DNA from: Candidatus Methylophosphatis roskildensis
GTDB taxonomy: Bacteria; Pseudomonadota; Gammaproteobacteria; Burkholderiales; Rhodocyclaceae
Direction of reading: 5' to 3'
DNA length: 64,000 nt
Assembly (NCBI GenBank): GCA_016708905.1
Contig: JADJEV010000004.1
Coordinates: forward strand, 248,001 to 312,000
Positions 1-9,548 of the stretch are shown here, piece after piece; within the stretch, counting starts at the first letter, position 1, and each line of letters begins with the position of its first letter. The notes under the pieces are model-generated. The model was not told the DNA's origin. It worked only from the letters and a program-made list of their open reading frames with translations, and did no database searches. Position numbers and translations under genes: made by a program.

Positions 1-1
1 C

Positions 2-1093
<1,092 letters not shown>

Positions 1094-1305
1094 GCCGAAG
1101 CTGCCCCAAATCGTGTATCGCCACCCGCGTCTCTGCCCCGGATGGTGCACCTCGAGGCCGGGCAATCCGCACGGCAGCCCGTTTCCGGGCGCAGGATCGC
1201 ATGGCACGTTTGCTGCTGTAAGGCTATCGTCACCCGAGTCGCAGGACGAAGGGAGAAGCCATCGATGCGCACCTGCATCGAACCAACCTCATCTAGGAGA
1301 ACCAA

Positions 1306-1746
1306 ATGAAAAATCCGATCCTGCTTTCCGCACTGTTGAGCGCTGCCGCTCTTGCGGCGAGCGCAAATGTTCTGGCGGATTCGGCGCCTGCCGCCTTCCA
1401 GGGCGGCCTGCTGGTCGATTCCAGGAGCATGACCTTGTACACCTTCGACAAGGATCCGGCCGGCGGCGGCAAGAGTGCCTGCAACGCGCAATGTGCCGCG
1501 GTCTGGCCGCCGTTGGCGGCAGCGGCCGGCAGTGCAGCGGGCGGCGATTTCGCCGAGATCACGCGCGAGGACGGCAGCAAACAGATCGCCTACAAGGGCC
1601 GCCCGCTCTACCGCTATGCGCCCGATCAGAAGCCTGGCGACATGAGCGGCGACAACTCGGGCGGGGTCTGGCATGTCGTGCGTTCCGAACCCGCCAAAGC
1701 GACGCAAAAGCCGGCCGGCACCTCGCCGTTCGCACCAGGTTACTGA
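1306..1746 (+). CDS. Secreted protein with Lipoprotein_15 (COG4315) repeats
   Basis: A 146-residue exported protein of unknown function. An N-terminal signal peptide ends near ANVLADSA; no lipobox cysteine is seen, so it is probably periplasmic. Two copies of the aromatic family motif are visible: MTLYTFDKD near residue 45 and GRPLYRYAPDQKPGD near residue 100. A C(x3)C pair (CNAQC) lies between them. The start is supported by AGGAG eight bases upstream. It is monocistronic, with a strong hairpin directly after the stop. The family is often found near redox or stress genes, but no substrate is established. Confidence 0.85.
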   Translation: MKNPILLSALLSAAALAASANVLADSAPAAFQGGLLVDSRSMTLYTFDKDPAGGGKSACNAQCAAVWPPLAAAAGSAAGGDFAEITREDGSKQIAYKGRPLYRYAPDQKPGDMSGDNSGGVWHVVRSEPAKATQKPAGTSPFAPGY

Positions 1747-1750
1747 AGGA

Positions 1751-1805
1751 CTGTCAGCCTGTCGGGCTTCATTCCTTCCACGAATACAACCCGACAGACT
1801 GACAG
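1751..1805 (+). terminator. Hairpin after the Lipoprotein_15 gene
   Basis: A 16-bp stem with one mismatch: left arm 1751-1766 (CTGTCAGCCTGTCGGG), right arm 1790-1805, loop of 23 bases. It starts five bases after the stop codon. No T-run follows, so it may be a processing or stability hairpin rather than a classical intrinsic terminator. Confidence 0.55.
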
Positions 1806-1902
1806 GGCATGCGACAGCGCCGGGAAGCCGGCTGCCGGGCTGCTTTCCGGCAGCCCGCCCGCGCTCCGCCTGGCGCGGCGACTTCGCAGCGGCGCCAAAG
1901 TC

Positions 1903-1930
1903 AAAAAGGGTTCGACCTCGGTCGAACCCT
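1903..1930 (-). terminator. Rho-independent terminator of the phasin-like gene
   Basis: On the minus strand a perfect 10-bp stem (AGGGTTCGAC / GTCGAACCCT, arms 1907-1916 and 1921-1930) with a four-base loop is followed by a T-run (complement of 1903-1907). It lies about 70 bp after the stop of the minus-strand gene at 1999. Confidence 0.8.
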
Positions 1931-1998
1931 CTTCAAGCATGCTCAGGCGCGATCACCCGCCCCGCATCCGGGCCTCGGGCGGCGATCGCCCCGGACAC

Positions 1999-2628
1999 TC
2001 AGTGCGTCGTACGGGCGACTGCCGCTTTCGTCGCGACGGCGGACTTGCGCGACGCGGCGGCCTTGCGGTTGACGGCAGCCTCGACCGGCCTGGTCTTGCG
2101 CGCCACGGTGCGGCGGGCATGCGCGACCGGCTTCTCTGCCGTCTTGACCGCACGGGCTGGCGTTGCCCGCTTGCCGGCGGCCACGCGCGACAGCACCTCG
2201 GCACCGTCGCCCAGTTTGCCCGAGACGACCCGCGCGACTTGCGCGCCGGGCATGCTCAAGCGCACGGCGGCCTGTATGCCGTTCGCGACGATCGGGTTGT
2301 CGATACCGGAGGCGAACGCGGCAACCTGCTTGACGCCTGCCGCCGCCGTGTTCGAGCCCGCCTGGATGGCCTTCCTGGTGCCCGCACTGAGCATGTCGAC
2401 ACCCTTGACGATGGCATCGGCCAGCTTGCCGCGAATCTCGCATAGCTTGCTGGTCAGTTCGGGCGCGAGTTTGCCGGCCCGCTTGTCGGCCAGGTTTTCC
2501 AGGCCGCCGTTGACCGCACCGACCAGGCGGTGGCTGCCGGTGCGGCAGGCGCCGACTGTCAGCGTGGCGGCGTTGCGGTAGTTCTCGATGGTGTCCAGCG
2601 TGACGCGGCGAAGGGTTTGAGTGGTCAT
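1999..2628 (-). CDS. Phasin-like protein with Ala/Lys/Arg-rich C-terminal tail
   Basis: A 209-residue protein. I use the ATG at 2628 (MTTQTLRRVTLDTIENYRNA), preceded by AGGA, rather than the longer frame. The first ~140 residues are predicted helical and amphipathic with no signal peptide, as in proteins that coat polyhydroxyalkanoate granules. The last ~60 residues are a histone H1-like tail rich in Ala, Lys, Arg and Thr (KTAEKPVAHARRTVARK), which could bind DNA or granules. A PHA synthase at 43485 makes a granule role plausible. The family assignment is tentative; it may simply be a conserved hypothetical protein. Confidence 0.5.
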   Translation of the reverse strand: MTTQTLRRVTLDTIENYRNAATLTVGACRTGSHRLVGAVNGGLENLADKRAGKLAPELTSKLCEIRGKLADAIVKGVDMLSAGTRKAIQAGSNTAAAGVKQVAAFASGIDNPIVANGIQAAVRLSMPGAQVARVVSGKLGDGAEVLSRVAAGKRATPARAVKTAEKPVAHARRTVARKTRPVEAAVNRKAAASRKSAVATKAAVARTTH

Positions 2629-2766
2629 GGTTCTCGTCCTTGGCAGTTTGAAAAGTTGGCTTCGGTATCGGCTCGCGGCGATTCGCCATGCGAGCAACAT
2701 TGCCGAATACGGATTCAGTGTCCGCGCAATCTCTAGAGGGCTCAACCTAAAGCACGCCATCCGGCC

Positions 2767-4143
2767 TCAGCTCGATTGCGCTTGCGTGGGCGTCGGCGTC
2801 GCGCGAAGCGTCAGCGCATACCAGTCGAACCTGCGCGTCAGCCACATCGCCAGGCCGAGCACGCCGAACAGCAGCAGGGCGCCCATCAGCAGGGCGTTGT
2901 CTTCGGAATTGAGCAGCCCGAAGAGCGCACCGTAGAGCGTGGCGAGCAGCGCGCCGAAGCCGGCTCCGCGCCGCCATCCGCCGAGCACGCCGGCCAGATA
3001 GAAGCTGACCAGGCCGACACAGGCGCTCGCCGCGATCAGGTAGGCGAGGTCGAACGCCATGTGTTCCGAGAGGGCGAGCAGCAGCAGGAAGAACATCGCG
3101 AGTGCCAGGCCGACCAGCGTGTATTGCGCCGGGTGCACCGGCAGCCGCTTCATCACTTCGAACAGGAAGAATGCCGCGAAGGTCAGTCCGACGAACAGGA
3201 TGTCATACTTGATCGCGCGATCGGCCTGGGTATAGATATTCACCGGGTCGAGAAAGCGCACGTCGAGCGTATCGAGGCACTGGCTGTCGCGGCAGGCGGT
3301 GCCGCTGGCGATCTGCATGAGCTGTTGCTGTGCGCTGGTGGCGAGAGAGGCGACGCGCCATTTCGCGCTGAAGCCGCTGTCGGTCACCGATTGCGTCTTG
3401 GGATCGGGCAGGAATCGCCCGCTGAAGCTCGGGTGCGGCCAGCTCGATTGCAGATCGATGCGCGTATCGCCGGCCAGCGGCACGAAGCCGATGCGCTCGG
3501 TGCCGGTCAGATCGAGCTTGAGCGTGTAGGGCAGGGTCTGCGGCTTGCCGTTGGCCGTGATCGCGAGCGGCGCATGAATGCCGCTGTGCTGGCCGAGCTG
3601 CGCGCCCTGTGCGAATTCGGCTGCTGTGCCATCGATCTCGAGCTGCGGTGCGCCGGCCAGCCCGCGCGGGTCGGAAACGCCGAGCGACACGTACGCTTGG
3701 CCGACGATGATGCGCGAATCCTTTTCGCGCCGCTCGAACGTCAGTTCGGCCGGCATCGTCAGCGTGCCGGAGACGTGCGCCTGCATGGCAAAGACGCGCG
3801 CCGGGAACAGGCCGCGCTTCTTCACGCTGGTATCGACAGTGCCACTCAGGTTCAGCGTGTCGGGAAAGATCAGCACCTGCTTGGCCTGCCGGCGCCAGAC
3901 CTCGCGCCATTTCTCGGTCTTCGGGTCGAGTTCGTTGGCACGGTATTCCTCTTCATACGGCACGATCAGGACCGGCCCGATCAGGGTCTGCGCGCCGGCA
4001 TAGCTGTTGGCGATGTCGACGGTCGCCTGCGCCAGGTAGTTCTGCCGCTCGAGCACCAGGCCATGAATCATGGCCAGCGGAACCATCAGCAGCAGCGCGA
4101 GCAGCAGGATCGAGAGGGCCTTCAACAACAGCGTCTTTTGCAT
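2767..4143 (-). CDS. creD: Inner membrane protein CreD family
   Basis: A 458-residue membrane protein, close to the family length of about 450. The chosen start (4143, MQKTLLLKALSILLLALLL) puts a membrane segment at the N-terminus; the upstream open frame consists of repeat DNA. A large periplasmic domain follows (NSYAGAQTLIGPVLIVPY near residue 50), then five or six membrane helices from about residue 310. In enterobacteria creD belongs to the CreBC regulon and is linked to envelope stress and beta-lactam response; here no creBC is adjacent, so regulation is unknown. Confidence 0.85.
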   Translation of the reverse strand: MQKTLLLKALSILLLALLLMVPLAMIHGLVLERQNYLAQATVDIANSYAGAQTLIGPVLIVPYEEEYRANELDPKTEKWREVWRRQAKQVLIFPDTLNLSGTVDTSVKKRGLFPARVFAMQAHVSGTLTMPAELTFERREKDSRIIVGQAYVSLGVSDPRGLAGAPQLEIDGTAAEFAQGAQLGQHSGIHAPLAITANGKPQTLPYTLKLDLTGTERIGFVPLAGDTRIDLQSSWPHPSFSGRFLPDPKTQSVTDSGFSAKWRVASLATSAQQQLMQIASGTACRDSQCLDTLDVRFLDPVNIYTQADRAIKYDILFVGLTFAAFFLFEVMKRLPVHPAQYTLVGLALAMFFLLLLALSEHMAFDLAYLIAASACVGLVSFYLAGVLGGWRRGAGFGALLATLYGALFGLLNSEDNALLMGALLLFGVLGLAMWLTRRFDWYALTLRATPTPTQAQSS

Positions 4144-4249
4144 GGCGATGCCTCGGTGATGGAATGCGCTGAGTCTGGCTGCGACCTGTGGCGCAATGCC
4201 CTGCCGATAGTGGCCGAACGCTGTTCGATTCTGGCGAAATGCAGCGGCC

Positions 4250-4375
4250 TGCGAGCCGCATGGAATGGCGCTCCGGGCTATGGCATGCCCGGACCCCGCA
4301 TGGAATGGCGCTCCTGGCAGTGCCAGGCCGAAGATCGCCTGTCCATGCGGCTTGCAGGCCGGCGCCCCCGCAGGT
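4250..4375. repeat. Dispersed CATGCGG/GCATGG repeat family, copy A
   Basis: Lies between creD and the Cache gene. It holds two copies of GCATGGAATGGCGCTC (near 4260 and 4300) and, in the opposite orientation, GAAGATCGCC followed by TCCATGCGGCTTGCAGG (near 4331-4357). The same words recur near 26200, 36540, 39490, 57840 and 58900. Confidence 0.7.
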
Positions 4376-4395
4376 AACAGCCGTGAAACGAAAAC

Positions 4396-4459
4396 AGGGC
4401 GCGCCAGCGAGGCGCGCCCTGTCGGAACGACTGCGGCCGGCCCGTTCGAGGCCGGCCGC
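4396..4459 (-). terminator. Double hairpin terminator of the Cache-domain gene
   Basis: Two perfect 10-bp stems: 4433-4442 with 4450-4459 (GCGGCCGGCC) and 4396-4405 with 4411-4420 (AGGGCGCGCC). On the minus strand the second stem is followed by the T-rich stretch TGTTTTCGTTTC. The pair begins 11 bp after the stop at 4470. Confidence 0.75.
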
Positions 4460-4469
4460 CGGTACTGAC

Positions 4470-4910
4470 TTACTTGTAGTAGCCGACTGCGCAGACCTGG
4501 TCGCCGATCTTGGTCACATAGCTGACCTTGGATACCGGCTCGGTGCTGCCCGGGCGCGGCCACATGTAGGCGACCTCGGCGATCTTGCCCTCGGCCGCAA
4601 CCTTGTACATCTCCTCGCCCAGCGCCTTGCCGGCCTTGTCCTTGAGATCCTTCAGGCTCTTGCCGGTCAGAGACGGATGGGCCGTGAAATTGCCGTCGGG
4701 TCCGCCGCAGAACGGATAGAGATCGCGATCCTTGAAGCCGCCTTCACCCTTGGCGAACTGGCCCAATGCGCCGGCCTTGTCGGCCTTCACCGCGGCGGCA
4801 GCCTTTTCGAGCATTGCCTTGGCCTCGGCTGCCGTGCCGAAATCCGCCGCGAAGGCCGCGCCCACCGTCAGAACAAATGCCGAACAACCCACTGCGAAAA
4901 GCTTCTTCAT
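4470..4910 (-). CDS. Periplasmic single Cache-domain protein
   Basis: A 146-residue secreted protein. A signal peptide (MKKLFAVGCSAFVLTVGAAFA) is followed by a free-standing Cache domain (AEAKAMLEKAAAAVKADKAG ... KDRDLYPFCGGPDGNFTAHP). Such domains bind small ligands and are normally the sensing part of chemoreceptors or kinases. Here there is no output domain, so it may act as a ligand-binding partner. The start at 4910 is supported by GGAGGG just upstream. It is monocistronic. Confidence 0.8.
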   Translation of the reverse strand: MKKLFAVGCSAFVLTVGAAFAADFGTAAEAKAMLEKAAAAVKADKAGALGQFAKGEGGFKDRDLYPFCGGPDGNFTAHPSLTGKSLKDLKDKAGKALGEEMYKVAAEGKIAEVAYMWPRPGSTEPVSKVSYVTKIGDQVCAVGYYK

Positions 4911-5055
4911 CGATTTCTCCCTCCAGATCACATGAAATAAGAACAGGCTTTGAAGCCTGTTGTCCCCCAGCAGCGACGCAATGGTAGTCGCATACGAGTT
5001 TTGGCGAAAGCGTCTCAAAACCACGACAGGTGGCGGTCCCATAGTCCGATGCTCG

Positions 5056-5784
5056 TCAGTGCCGCAGAATTTTGGCCAGGAACTGCTGGGCGCGTTCGCT
5101 GCGCGGCGTGCCGAAAAAGCTCTCCTTGGTGCAATCCTCGACGATGCGCCCGTGATCCATGAAGATCACCCGATGCGCCACGCGGCGCGCGAAACCCATC
5201 TCGTGAGTGACGCACATCATGGTCATGCCCTCTTCGGCGAGTTTCACCATCACGTCGAGCACCTCGCTGATCATCTCCGGGTCGAGCGCCGAGGTCGGCT
5301 CGTCGAACAGCATGCAAACCGGGTCCATCGCCAGCGCGCGGGCGATCGCCACCCGCTGCTGCTGGCCGCCGGAGAGTTGCGCCGGAAACTTGTCGCGGTG
5401 CGCGGCGAGGCCGACGCGATCGAGCATCGCCAGGCCGCGGGTGATCGCTTCATCGCGGCTGCGGCCGAGCACCCGGGTCTGGCCCAGCGTCAGGTTGTCG
5501 GTGATCGACAGGTGGGGAAACAGCTCGAAGTGCTGGAACACCATGCCGACCCGCGCGCGCAGGCGGTTGAGGTCGGTGCCGGCGGCGGTCACGCTGACGC
5601 CGTCGACCACCACCTCGCCACGCTGCACCGGCTCGAGGCCATTGACGCATTTGATCAGCGTCGACTTGCCCGAGCCCGAGGGGCCGCACACCACGACCAC
5701 CTCGCCCTTGGCGACCTCGGTGCTGCAGTCGTCGAGAACCCGGGTCGGGCCATACCATTTGGATACGCCGCGAATCGATATCAC
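5056..5784 (-). CDS. gltL: Amino-acid ABC transporter ATP-binding protein (GltL type)
   Basis: The cytoplasmic ATPase of a polar amino-acid importer, 242 residues against 241 for E. coli GltL. Walker A is GPSGSGKST (near residue 35), the signature is LSGGQQQR, Walker B is MLFDEPTSALDPE, and the H-loop histidine is in VTHEMGFARR. It starts with GTG, preceded by TGAGGC, seven bases after the stop of gltK, as the last gene of gltIJKL. Glutamate/aspartate specificity is inferred from overall similarity of all four subunits. Confidence 0.93.
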   Translation of the reverse strand: MISIRGVSKWYGPTRVLDDCSTEVAKGEVVVVCGPSGSGKSTLIKCVNGLEPVQRGEVVVDGVSVTAAGTDLNRLRARVGMVFQHFELFPHLSITDNLTLGQTRVLGRSRDEAITRGLAMLDRVGLAAHRDKFPAQLSGGQQQRVAIARALAMDPVCMLFDEPTSALDPEMISEVLDVMVKLAEEGMTMMCVTHEMGFARRVAHRVIFMDHGRIVEDCTKESFFGTPRSERAQQFLAKILRH

Positions 5785-5791
5785 GTCTGCC

Positions 5792-6457
5792 TCAGCGGGG
5801 TATCGCCACCCGCGCCTGCAGCCGGCGTACCAGCCGCGACAGGGTGAAGCAGATGGCGAAGTAGATCAGCGCGACCAGCAGATACATCTCGACCGGCCGG
5901 TTGTAGTTCTTGCCGCTGATCTCGGCCGCCTTGAGCAGATCCGTGGCGCCGATCGCATAGACCAGCGAGGTGTCCTGGAACAGGATGATGGTCTGCGTCA
6001 GCAGCACCGGCAGCATGTTGCGAAATGCCTGCGGCAGCACCACGTCGCGCATCGACTGCGCGTAGCCGAGGCCCAGCGCACGCGCGGCGTCTACCTGGCC
6101 CCTGGGCACGCTCTGGATACCGGCGCGCATGATCTCGCCATAGAAGGCGGCTTCGAACAGCGTGAAGGTGATCAGTGCCGAGTTCTCCGCGCCGACCGGT
6201 TTGCCGCTGATCAGCGGAATCACCAGAAAAAACCACAGTATCACCATCAGCAGCGGAATCGAGCGCAGGATATTGACATAGGCGGCCGCGCTGTTGCGCA
6301 GCACCGCGAACGGCGACAGCCGCGCGAGTGCCAGCAGCGTGCCGAAGACGATGCCACCCGTCATCGCCACCAGGGTGAGTTTGAGGCTGAACAGCAGCCC
6401 GGTCCACAGGAACGGCAGGCTGGCGCGGACGACTTCGAGGTCGAGGTTATCCAGCAT
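5792..6457 (-). CDS. gltK: Amino-acid ABC transporter permease (GltK type)
   Basis: Inner membrane permease of 221 residues (E. coli GltK 224), with about five helices. It carries the EAA loop that docks with the ATPase (EIMRAGIQSVPRGQVDAARALG) and the motif LLTQTIILFQDTSLVYAIG. Its ATG at 6457 shares one base with the gltJ stop (TGATG), implying translational coupling. Longer upstream starts would overlap gltJ almost entirely and are rejected. Confidence 0.92.
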   Translation of the reverse strand: MLDNLDLEVVRASLPFLWTGLLFSLKLTLVAMTGGIVFGTLLALARLSPFAVLRNSAAAYVNILRSIPLLMVILWFFLVIPLISGKPVGAENSALITFTLFEAAFYGEIMRAGIQSVPRGQVDAARALGLGYAQSMRDVVLPQAFRNMLPVLLTQTIILFQDTSLVYAIGATDLLKAAEISGKNYNRPVEMYLLVALIYFAICFTLSRLVRRLQARVAIPR

Positions 6458-7185
6458 CAGCCGATGCTGCCGGGAATTCGAGTGCGCGCTTCGATCAGCG
6501 CCATCACGCGGTTGGCGATGAAGGCGCAGAGAAAATACAGCAGGGTCACGGCGATGTAGGTTTCGATGCCCTGCTCGGAGTCCTCCTGCATCTGGCGCGC
6601 GCGGAAGGTCAGCTCGAGCAGGCCGATCGCATAGGCCACCGAGGAGTTCTTGAAGGTGTTCATGAACTCCGAGGTCAGCGGCGCCATGATGACGCGCAGC
6701 GCGCGCGGCAGCAGCACATGCCGGTAGGCCTGCGCGCTGCTCAGGCCGAGTGCGAGGGCAGCGTCGCGCTGGCCGCGCGGCAGCGACTGAATGCCGGCGC
6801 GCACCTGCTCGGCGATGCGGGCCGAGGTAAACAGCCCGAGGCACAGTGTGGCGGTGACGAACTCCTTCGCCGGCATGTCCTGCTTGATCCACAGCGACAG
6901 TTCGCGCGGCAGGAGCTCCGGTACCACGAAGAACCAGAGGAACATCTGTACCAGCAGCGGGATATTGCGGAACAGTTCGACCCAGGCAGCCCCCGCGCCG
7001 GAGAGCGTGCGACTGCGGGTGGTGCGCAGCACGCCGATCGCCGTGCCGAGTGCCAGCGCGATCACCCAGGCGCTAAGCGAACAGGCCACCGTCCAGCCCA
7101 GTCCGCTCAGCAGCCAGTCGAAATAGGTCTCCTCACCGGCCTGCACTTGCTGGGCGAAGATGCCCCAGTTCCAGTGGTAATTCAA
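6457..7185 (-). CDS. gltJ: Amino-acid ABC transporter permease (GltJ type)
   Basis: Inner membrane permease of 242 residues (E. coli GltJ 246). I choose a TTG start at 7185 giving MNYHWNWGIFAQQ, which aligns with the GltJ N-terminus and has GAGG about nine bases upstream; the upstream ATG at 7302 would translate through the hairpin. The EAA loop reads EQVRAGIQSLPRGQRDAALA. GltJ and GltK form the heterodimeric channel. Confidence 0.9.
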   Translation of the reverse strand: MNYHWNWGIFAQQVQAGEETYFDWLLSGLGWTVACSLSAWVIALALGTAIGVLRTTRSRTLSGAGAAWVELFRNIPLLVQMFLWFFVVPELLPRELSLWIKQDMPAKEFVTATLCLGLFTSARIAEQVRAGIQSLPRGQRDAALALGLSSAQAYRHVLLPRALRVIMAPLTSEFMNTFKNSSVAYAIGLLELTFRARQMQEDSEQGIETYIAVTLLYFLCAFIANRVMALIEARTRIPGSIG

Positions 7186-7235
7186 AGGCGGAACCTCGCG
7201 TCGTCGTCGACCATGCGCGCGGCTCCGGCGTGGCA

Positions 7236-7280
7236 CCCCACCCTGGCCTTCCCCCTGAGAGGGGGAAGGCCAGGGTGGGG
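7236..7280. terminator. Perfect 21-bp hairpin between gltI and gltJ
   Basis: Arms 7236-7256 and 7260-7280 are perfectly complementary (CCCCACCCTGGCCTTCCCC and its complement), with a three-base loop. It lies downstream of the binding-protein gene and upstream of the permease genes. Such hairpins commonly protect or partially terminate the binding-protein message so that it exceeds the permeases. No T-run follows on either strand. Confidence 0.7.
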
Positions 7281-7349
7281 GTCGGGCGATGGTGCCAGCC
7301 ACATTGACCGCATACCCGTCATCGGAGCCTGGCGCGGCCGTTCACGCGA

Positions 7350-8267
7350 CTACCTGCGGTTGAAACTCTCCGCCGACGCGTCGCTCGGGTTGCGGATCAG
7401 TTCCTTCAGCGTGTCGCTCATTGCAAACTTCAGGTTCACGTTGCGCGGCGGAATCGGCGACATAAACCATCTGGAATAGAGCCGCTCGATCTCGCCACTC
7501 TTCATCAGGCCGCCGACCACGCCGTCGACCAGCTTCTTGAACTCAGGGTCGTCACGCCGCAGCATGATGGCGATCGGCTCGATCGACAGCGTCTCGCCGA
7601 CGATCGCGTAATTCTCGGGCGCCTTCGAGGTCGCGATCAGCCCGGCGAGCAGATTGTCGTCCATCACGAAGGCCACCGCACGATCGGTCTCGAGCATCAG
7701 AAAGGAATCGGCGTGGTCCTTGCCGTACACCTCCTTGAACTCGACCGAACGGCTCTTCTCGTTGGCGCGCATCAGCGCCACCGAGGTGGTGCCGGTGGTG
7801 GTCGCGATCGGCTTGCCGTCGAGCTGGGTCAGACTGGTGATGCCGGAGGACTTCTTCACCGCCATTCGCACATGGGTGACGAAGGTCGTCGGCGCGAACG
7901 CCACCTGGCGCGCGCGCGCCTCGTTGTTGGTGGTCGATCCGCATTCCAGATCGACCGTGCCGTTGGTCACCAGCGGTATGCGGTTCTGCGAAGTTACCGA
8001 CTGGTGCGCCACCTTGAGCGCCGGCAGTTTCAACTGCGTCTTTATCGCATCGACGATGCGGTTGCAGATGTCGATGTGGTAGCCGATCGGCTGCTGGCTC
8101 GCGTCCAGGTAGGAGAGCGGAATCGACGACTCGCGCACCCCGAGGGTGATGGCGCCGTTCTCGCGGATCCTCTTCAGCGTGCCCTCGTCGGCCGCCGCGC
8201 CCTCGGCGAACAGGGCGCCGACCGTCATCGCGGCGGCGAGCAGGATGCTTGCGCAGTGTCGTTTCAT
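7350..8267 (-). CDS. gltI: Amino-acid ABC transporter periplasmic binding protein (GltI type)
   Basis: A 305-residue ligand-binding protein (E. coli GltI 302). The signal peptide is MKRHCASILLAAAMTVGALF, cleaved near GAAADEG. The mature part starts with GTLKRIRENGAITLGVRESS, typical of family 3 solute-binding proteins; SQNRIPLVTNGTVDLECGST is the family signature. The start at 8267 has AGGAG at good spacing. It is the first gene of the operon, followed by a 21-bp hairpin. Glutamate/aspartate is the likely substrate. Confidence 0.92.
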   Translation of the reverse strand: MKRHCASILLAAAMTVGALFAEGAAADEGTLKRIRENGAITLGVRESSIPLSYLDASQQPIGYHIDICNRIVDAIKTQLKLPALKVAHQSVTSQNRIPLVTNGTVDLECGSTTNNEARARQVAFAPTTFVTHVRMAVKKSSGITSLTQLDGKPIATTTGTTSVALMRANEKSRSVEFKEVYGKDHADSFLMLETDRAVAFVMDDNLLAGLIATSKAPENYAIVGETLSIEPIAIMLRRDDPEFKKLVDGVVGGLMKSGEIERLYSRWFMSPIPPRNVNLKFAMSDTLKELIRNPSDASAESFNRR

Positions 8268-8493
8268 GGGGTCTCCTTGCGGGGCGTCGGCCCCTGCCGA
8301 CGCGTTGTCGTGCCGGCAACATATCACGATCGGGCGTGCCTTCGCGTGTTCATGGAAACTGGCTCTCGTCCGCGTGGGCATTGCCATCCGCTGAACCCAC
8401 ACCGGCGCGAATTGAGCGCGCCTGCACACGGCAGAGTTGCCCGCTGGCTGCGCTTGTGCAATGATCATGGCATTGCAACTGCCGGCCGCCCGG

Positions 8494-9510
8494 ATGGACC
8501 GCAGCGAGCGTTTCAAGAAGATCAGGCAGTCCCTGGAGCGGCACCGCGCCGTAGCGTTCGATACCTTGCGCGCGACGCTCGAAGTCTCGCGCGCCACCCT
8601 GCATCGCGATCTTGCCTATCTGCGCGACCGGCTCGACACCCCGATCGTGTTCGACCGCGAAGCCGGCGGATACCGCATCGACCGCTCGCTGGCGGCGATC
8701 GGCGGGCAGTACGAACTGCCTGGCCTGTGGTTTACCGCTGCCGAGATCCATGCGCTGCTGACCATGCAGCATCTGCTTGCCAACCTCGATCCCGGCGGGT
8801 TGCTGGCAGAGCACATCCAGCCGCTTGTCGCGCGCCTCAATGCCCTGCTCGGCGGCGCGGACGACAGCGCCGAACAGATACGCCGCCGCATCCTGATCGT
8901 CGGTCTCGGCAAGCGGGCCATGAAGCTCGAACACTTCGAGCGCGTCGGCTCCGCGCTGCTGCGGCGCAAGCGCCTGCTGATCGACTATTTCTCGCGCGGG
9001 CGCGGCGCCCTGACCGAGCGCGAAATCTCGCCCCAGCGGCTCGTGCATTACCGCGAAAACTGGTATCTGGACGCCTGGTGCCACAAGCGGCGCGGCCTGC
9101 GCAACTTCGCCGTCGACTCGATCCGCCGCGCCCAGGTATTGGAGAAGCCGGCCCGCGAAGTCACAGCGAAGACCGTCGCCGCCGCGCTCGGCCCCGGCTA
9201 CGGCATCTTCGCCGGCCGCCGCCTCAAGTGGGCCACGCTGCGCTTCACCCCCGAGCGCGCCCGCTGGGTCGCGGCCGAACACTGGCATCCCAAACAGCGC
9301 GGCTGCTTCGAGCCGGATGGCCACTACCTGCTCGAAATTCCCTACGCCGACCACCGCGAACTGCAGATGGATATCCTCAAGTACGGAGCGGAGGTCGAGG
9401 TTGTGGCGCCGGTTGAATTGCGAGAGCTGATTGCCGCGCAGGTCGAAAGGCTTGCAAGAATTTACGGCGAGACCGAGTCAGGCTCACGCCATGAGACTGG
9501 CGGGGGATAG
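8494..9510 (+). CDS. WYL-domain transcriptional regulator (YafY type) ahead of cas3
   Basis: A 338-residue regulator. An N-terminal HTH (RFKKIRQSLERHRAVAFDTL ... SRATLHRDLAYLRDRL) is followed by a WYL domain, with the Trp-Tyr-Leu visible in YRENWYLDAWCH, and a C-terminal domain. WYL domains bind ligands or nucleic acid, and regulators of this type are often encoded with CRISPR-Cas loci. Its stop is 38 bp before cas3 on the same strand, so it probably leads or regulates the cas operon. I chose ATG 8494 (MDRSERFKK); in-frame ATGs at 8461 and 8467 are alternatives. Confidence 0.88.
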   Translation: MDRSERFKKIRQSLERHRAVAFDTLRATLEVSRATLHRDLAYLRDRLDTPIVFDREAGGYRIDRSLAAIGGQYELPGLWFTAAEIHALLTMQHLLANLDPGGLLAEHIQPLVARLNALLGGADDSAEQIRRRILIVGLGKRAMKLEHFERVGSALLRRKRLLIDYFSRGRGALTEREISPQRLVHYRENWYLDAWCHKRRGLRNFAVDSIRRAQVLEKPAREVTAKTVAAALGPGYGIFAGRRLKWATLRFTPERARWVAAEHWHPKQRGCFEPDGHYLLEIPYADHRELQMDILKYGAEVEVVAPVELRELIAAQVERLARIYGETESGSRHETGGG

Positions 9511-9528
9511 GCTTGCCCGAAACGACTG

Positions 9529-9544
9529 CAGCGGCGCGCCGCTG
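9529..9544. promoter_or_regulatory. Perfect 16-bp palindrome before cas3
   Basis: CAGCGGCGCGCCGCTG is a perfect palindrome ending four bases before the cas3 ATG at 9549, where a ribosome binding site would normally be. No Shine-Dalgarno sequence is seen there. It could be an operator for the adjacent regulator or an RNA hairpin limiting cas3 translation. The function is inferred. Confidence 0.4.
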
Positions 9545-9548
9545 AATC

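Noticed and set aside
1806..1998. Short open frames between the first terminator and the phasin-like gene
   Set aside because: No ribosome binding site or recognisable domain; they overlap the minus-strand terminator.
2776..4377. Long plus-strand frame opposite creD
   Set aside because: High-GC shadow of creD; composition His/Arg/Glu/Gln-rich with no domain. The same applies to frames opposite ppc (34488-36353), hemC/hemD (31932-34373) and the permease (47167-48204).
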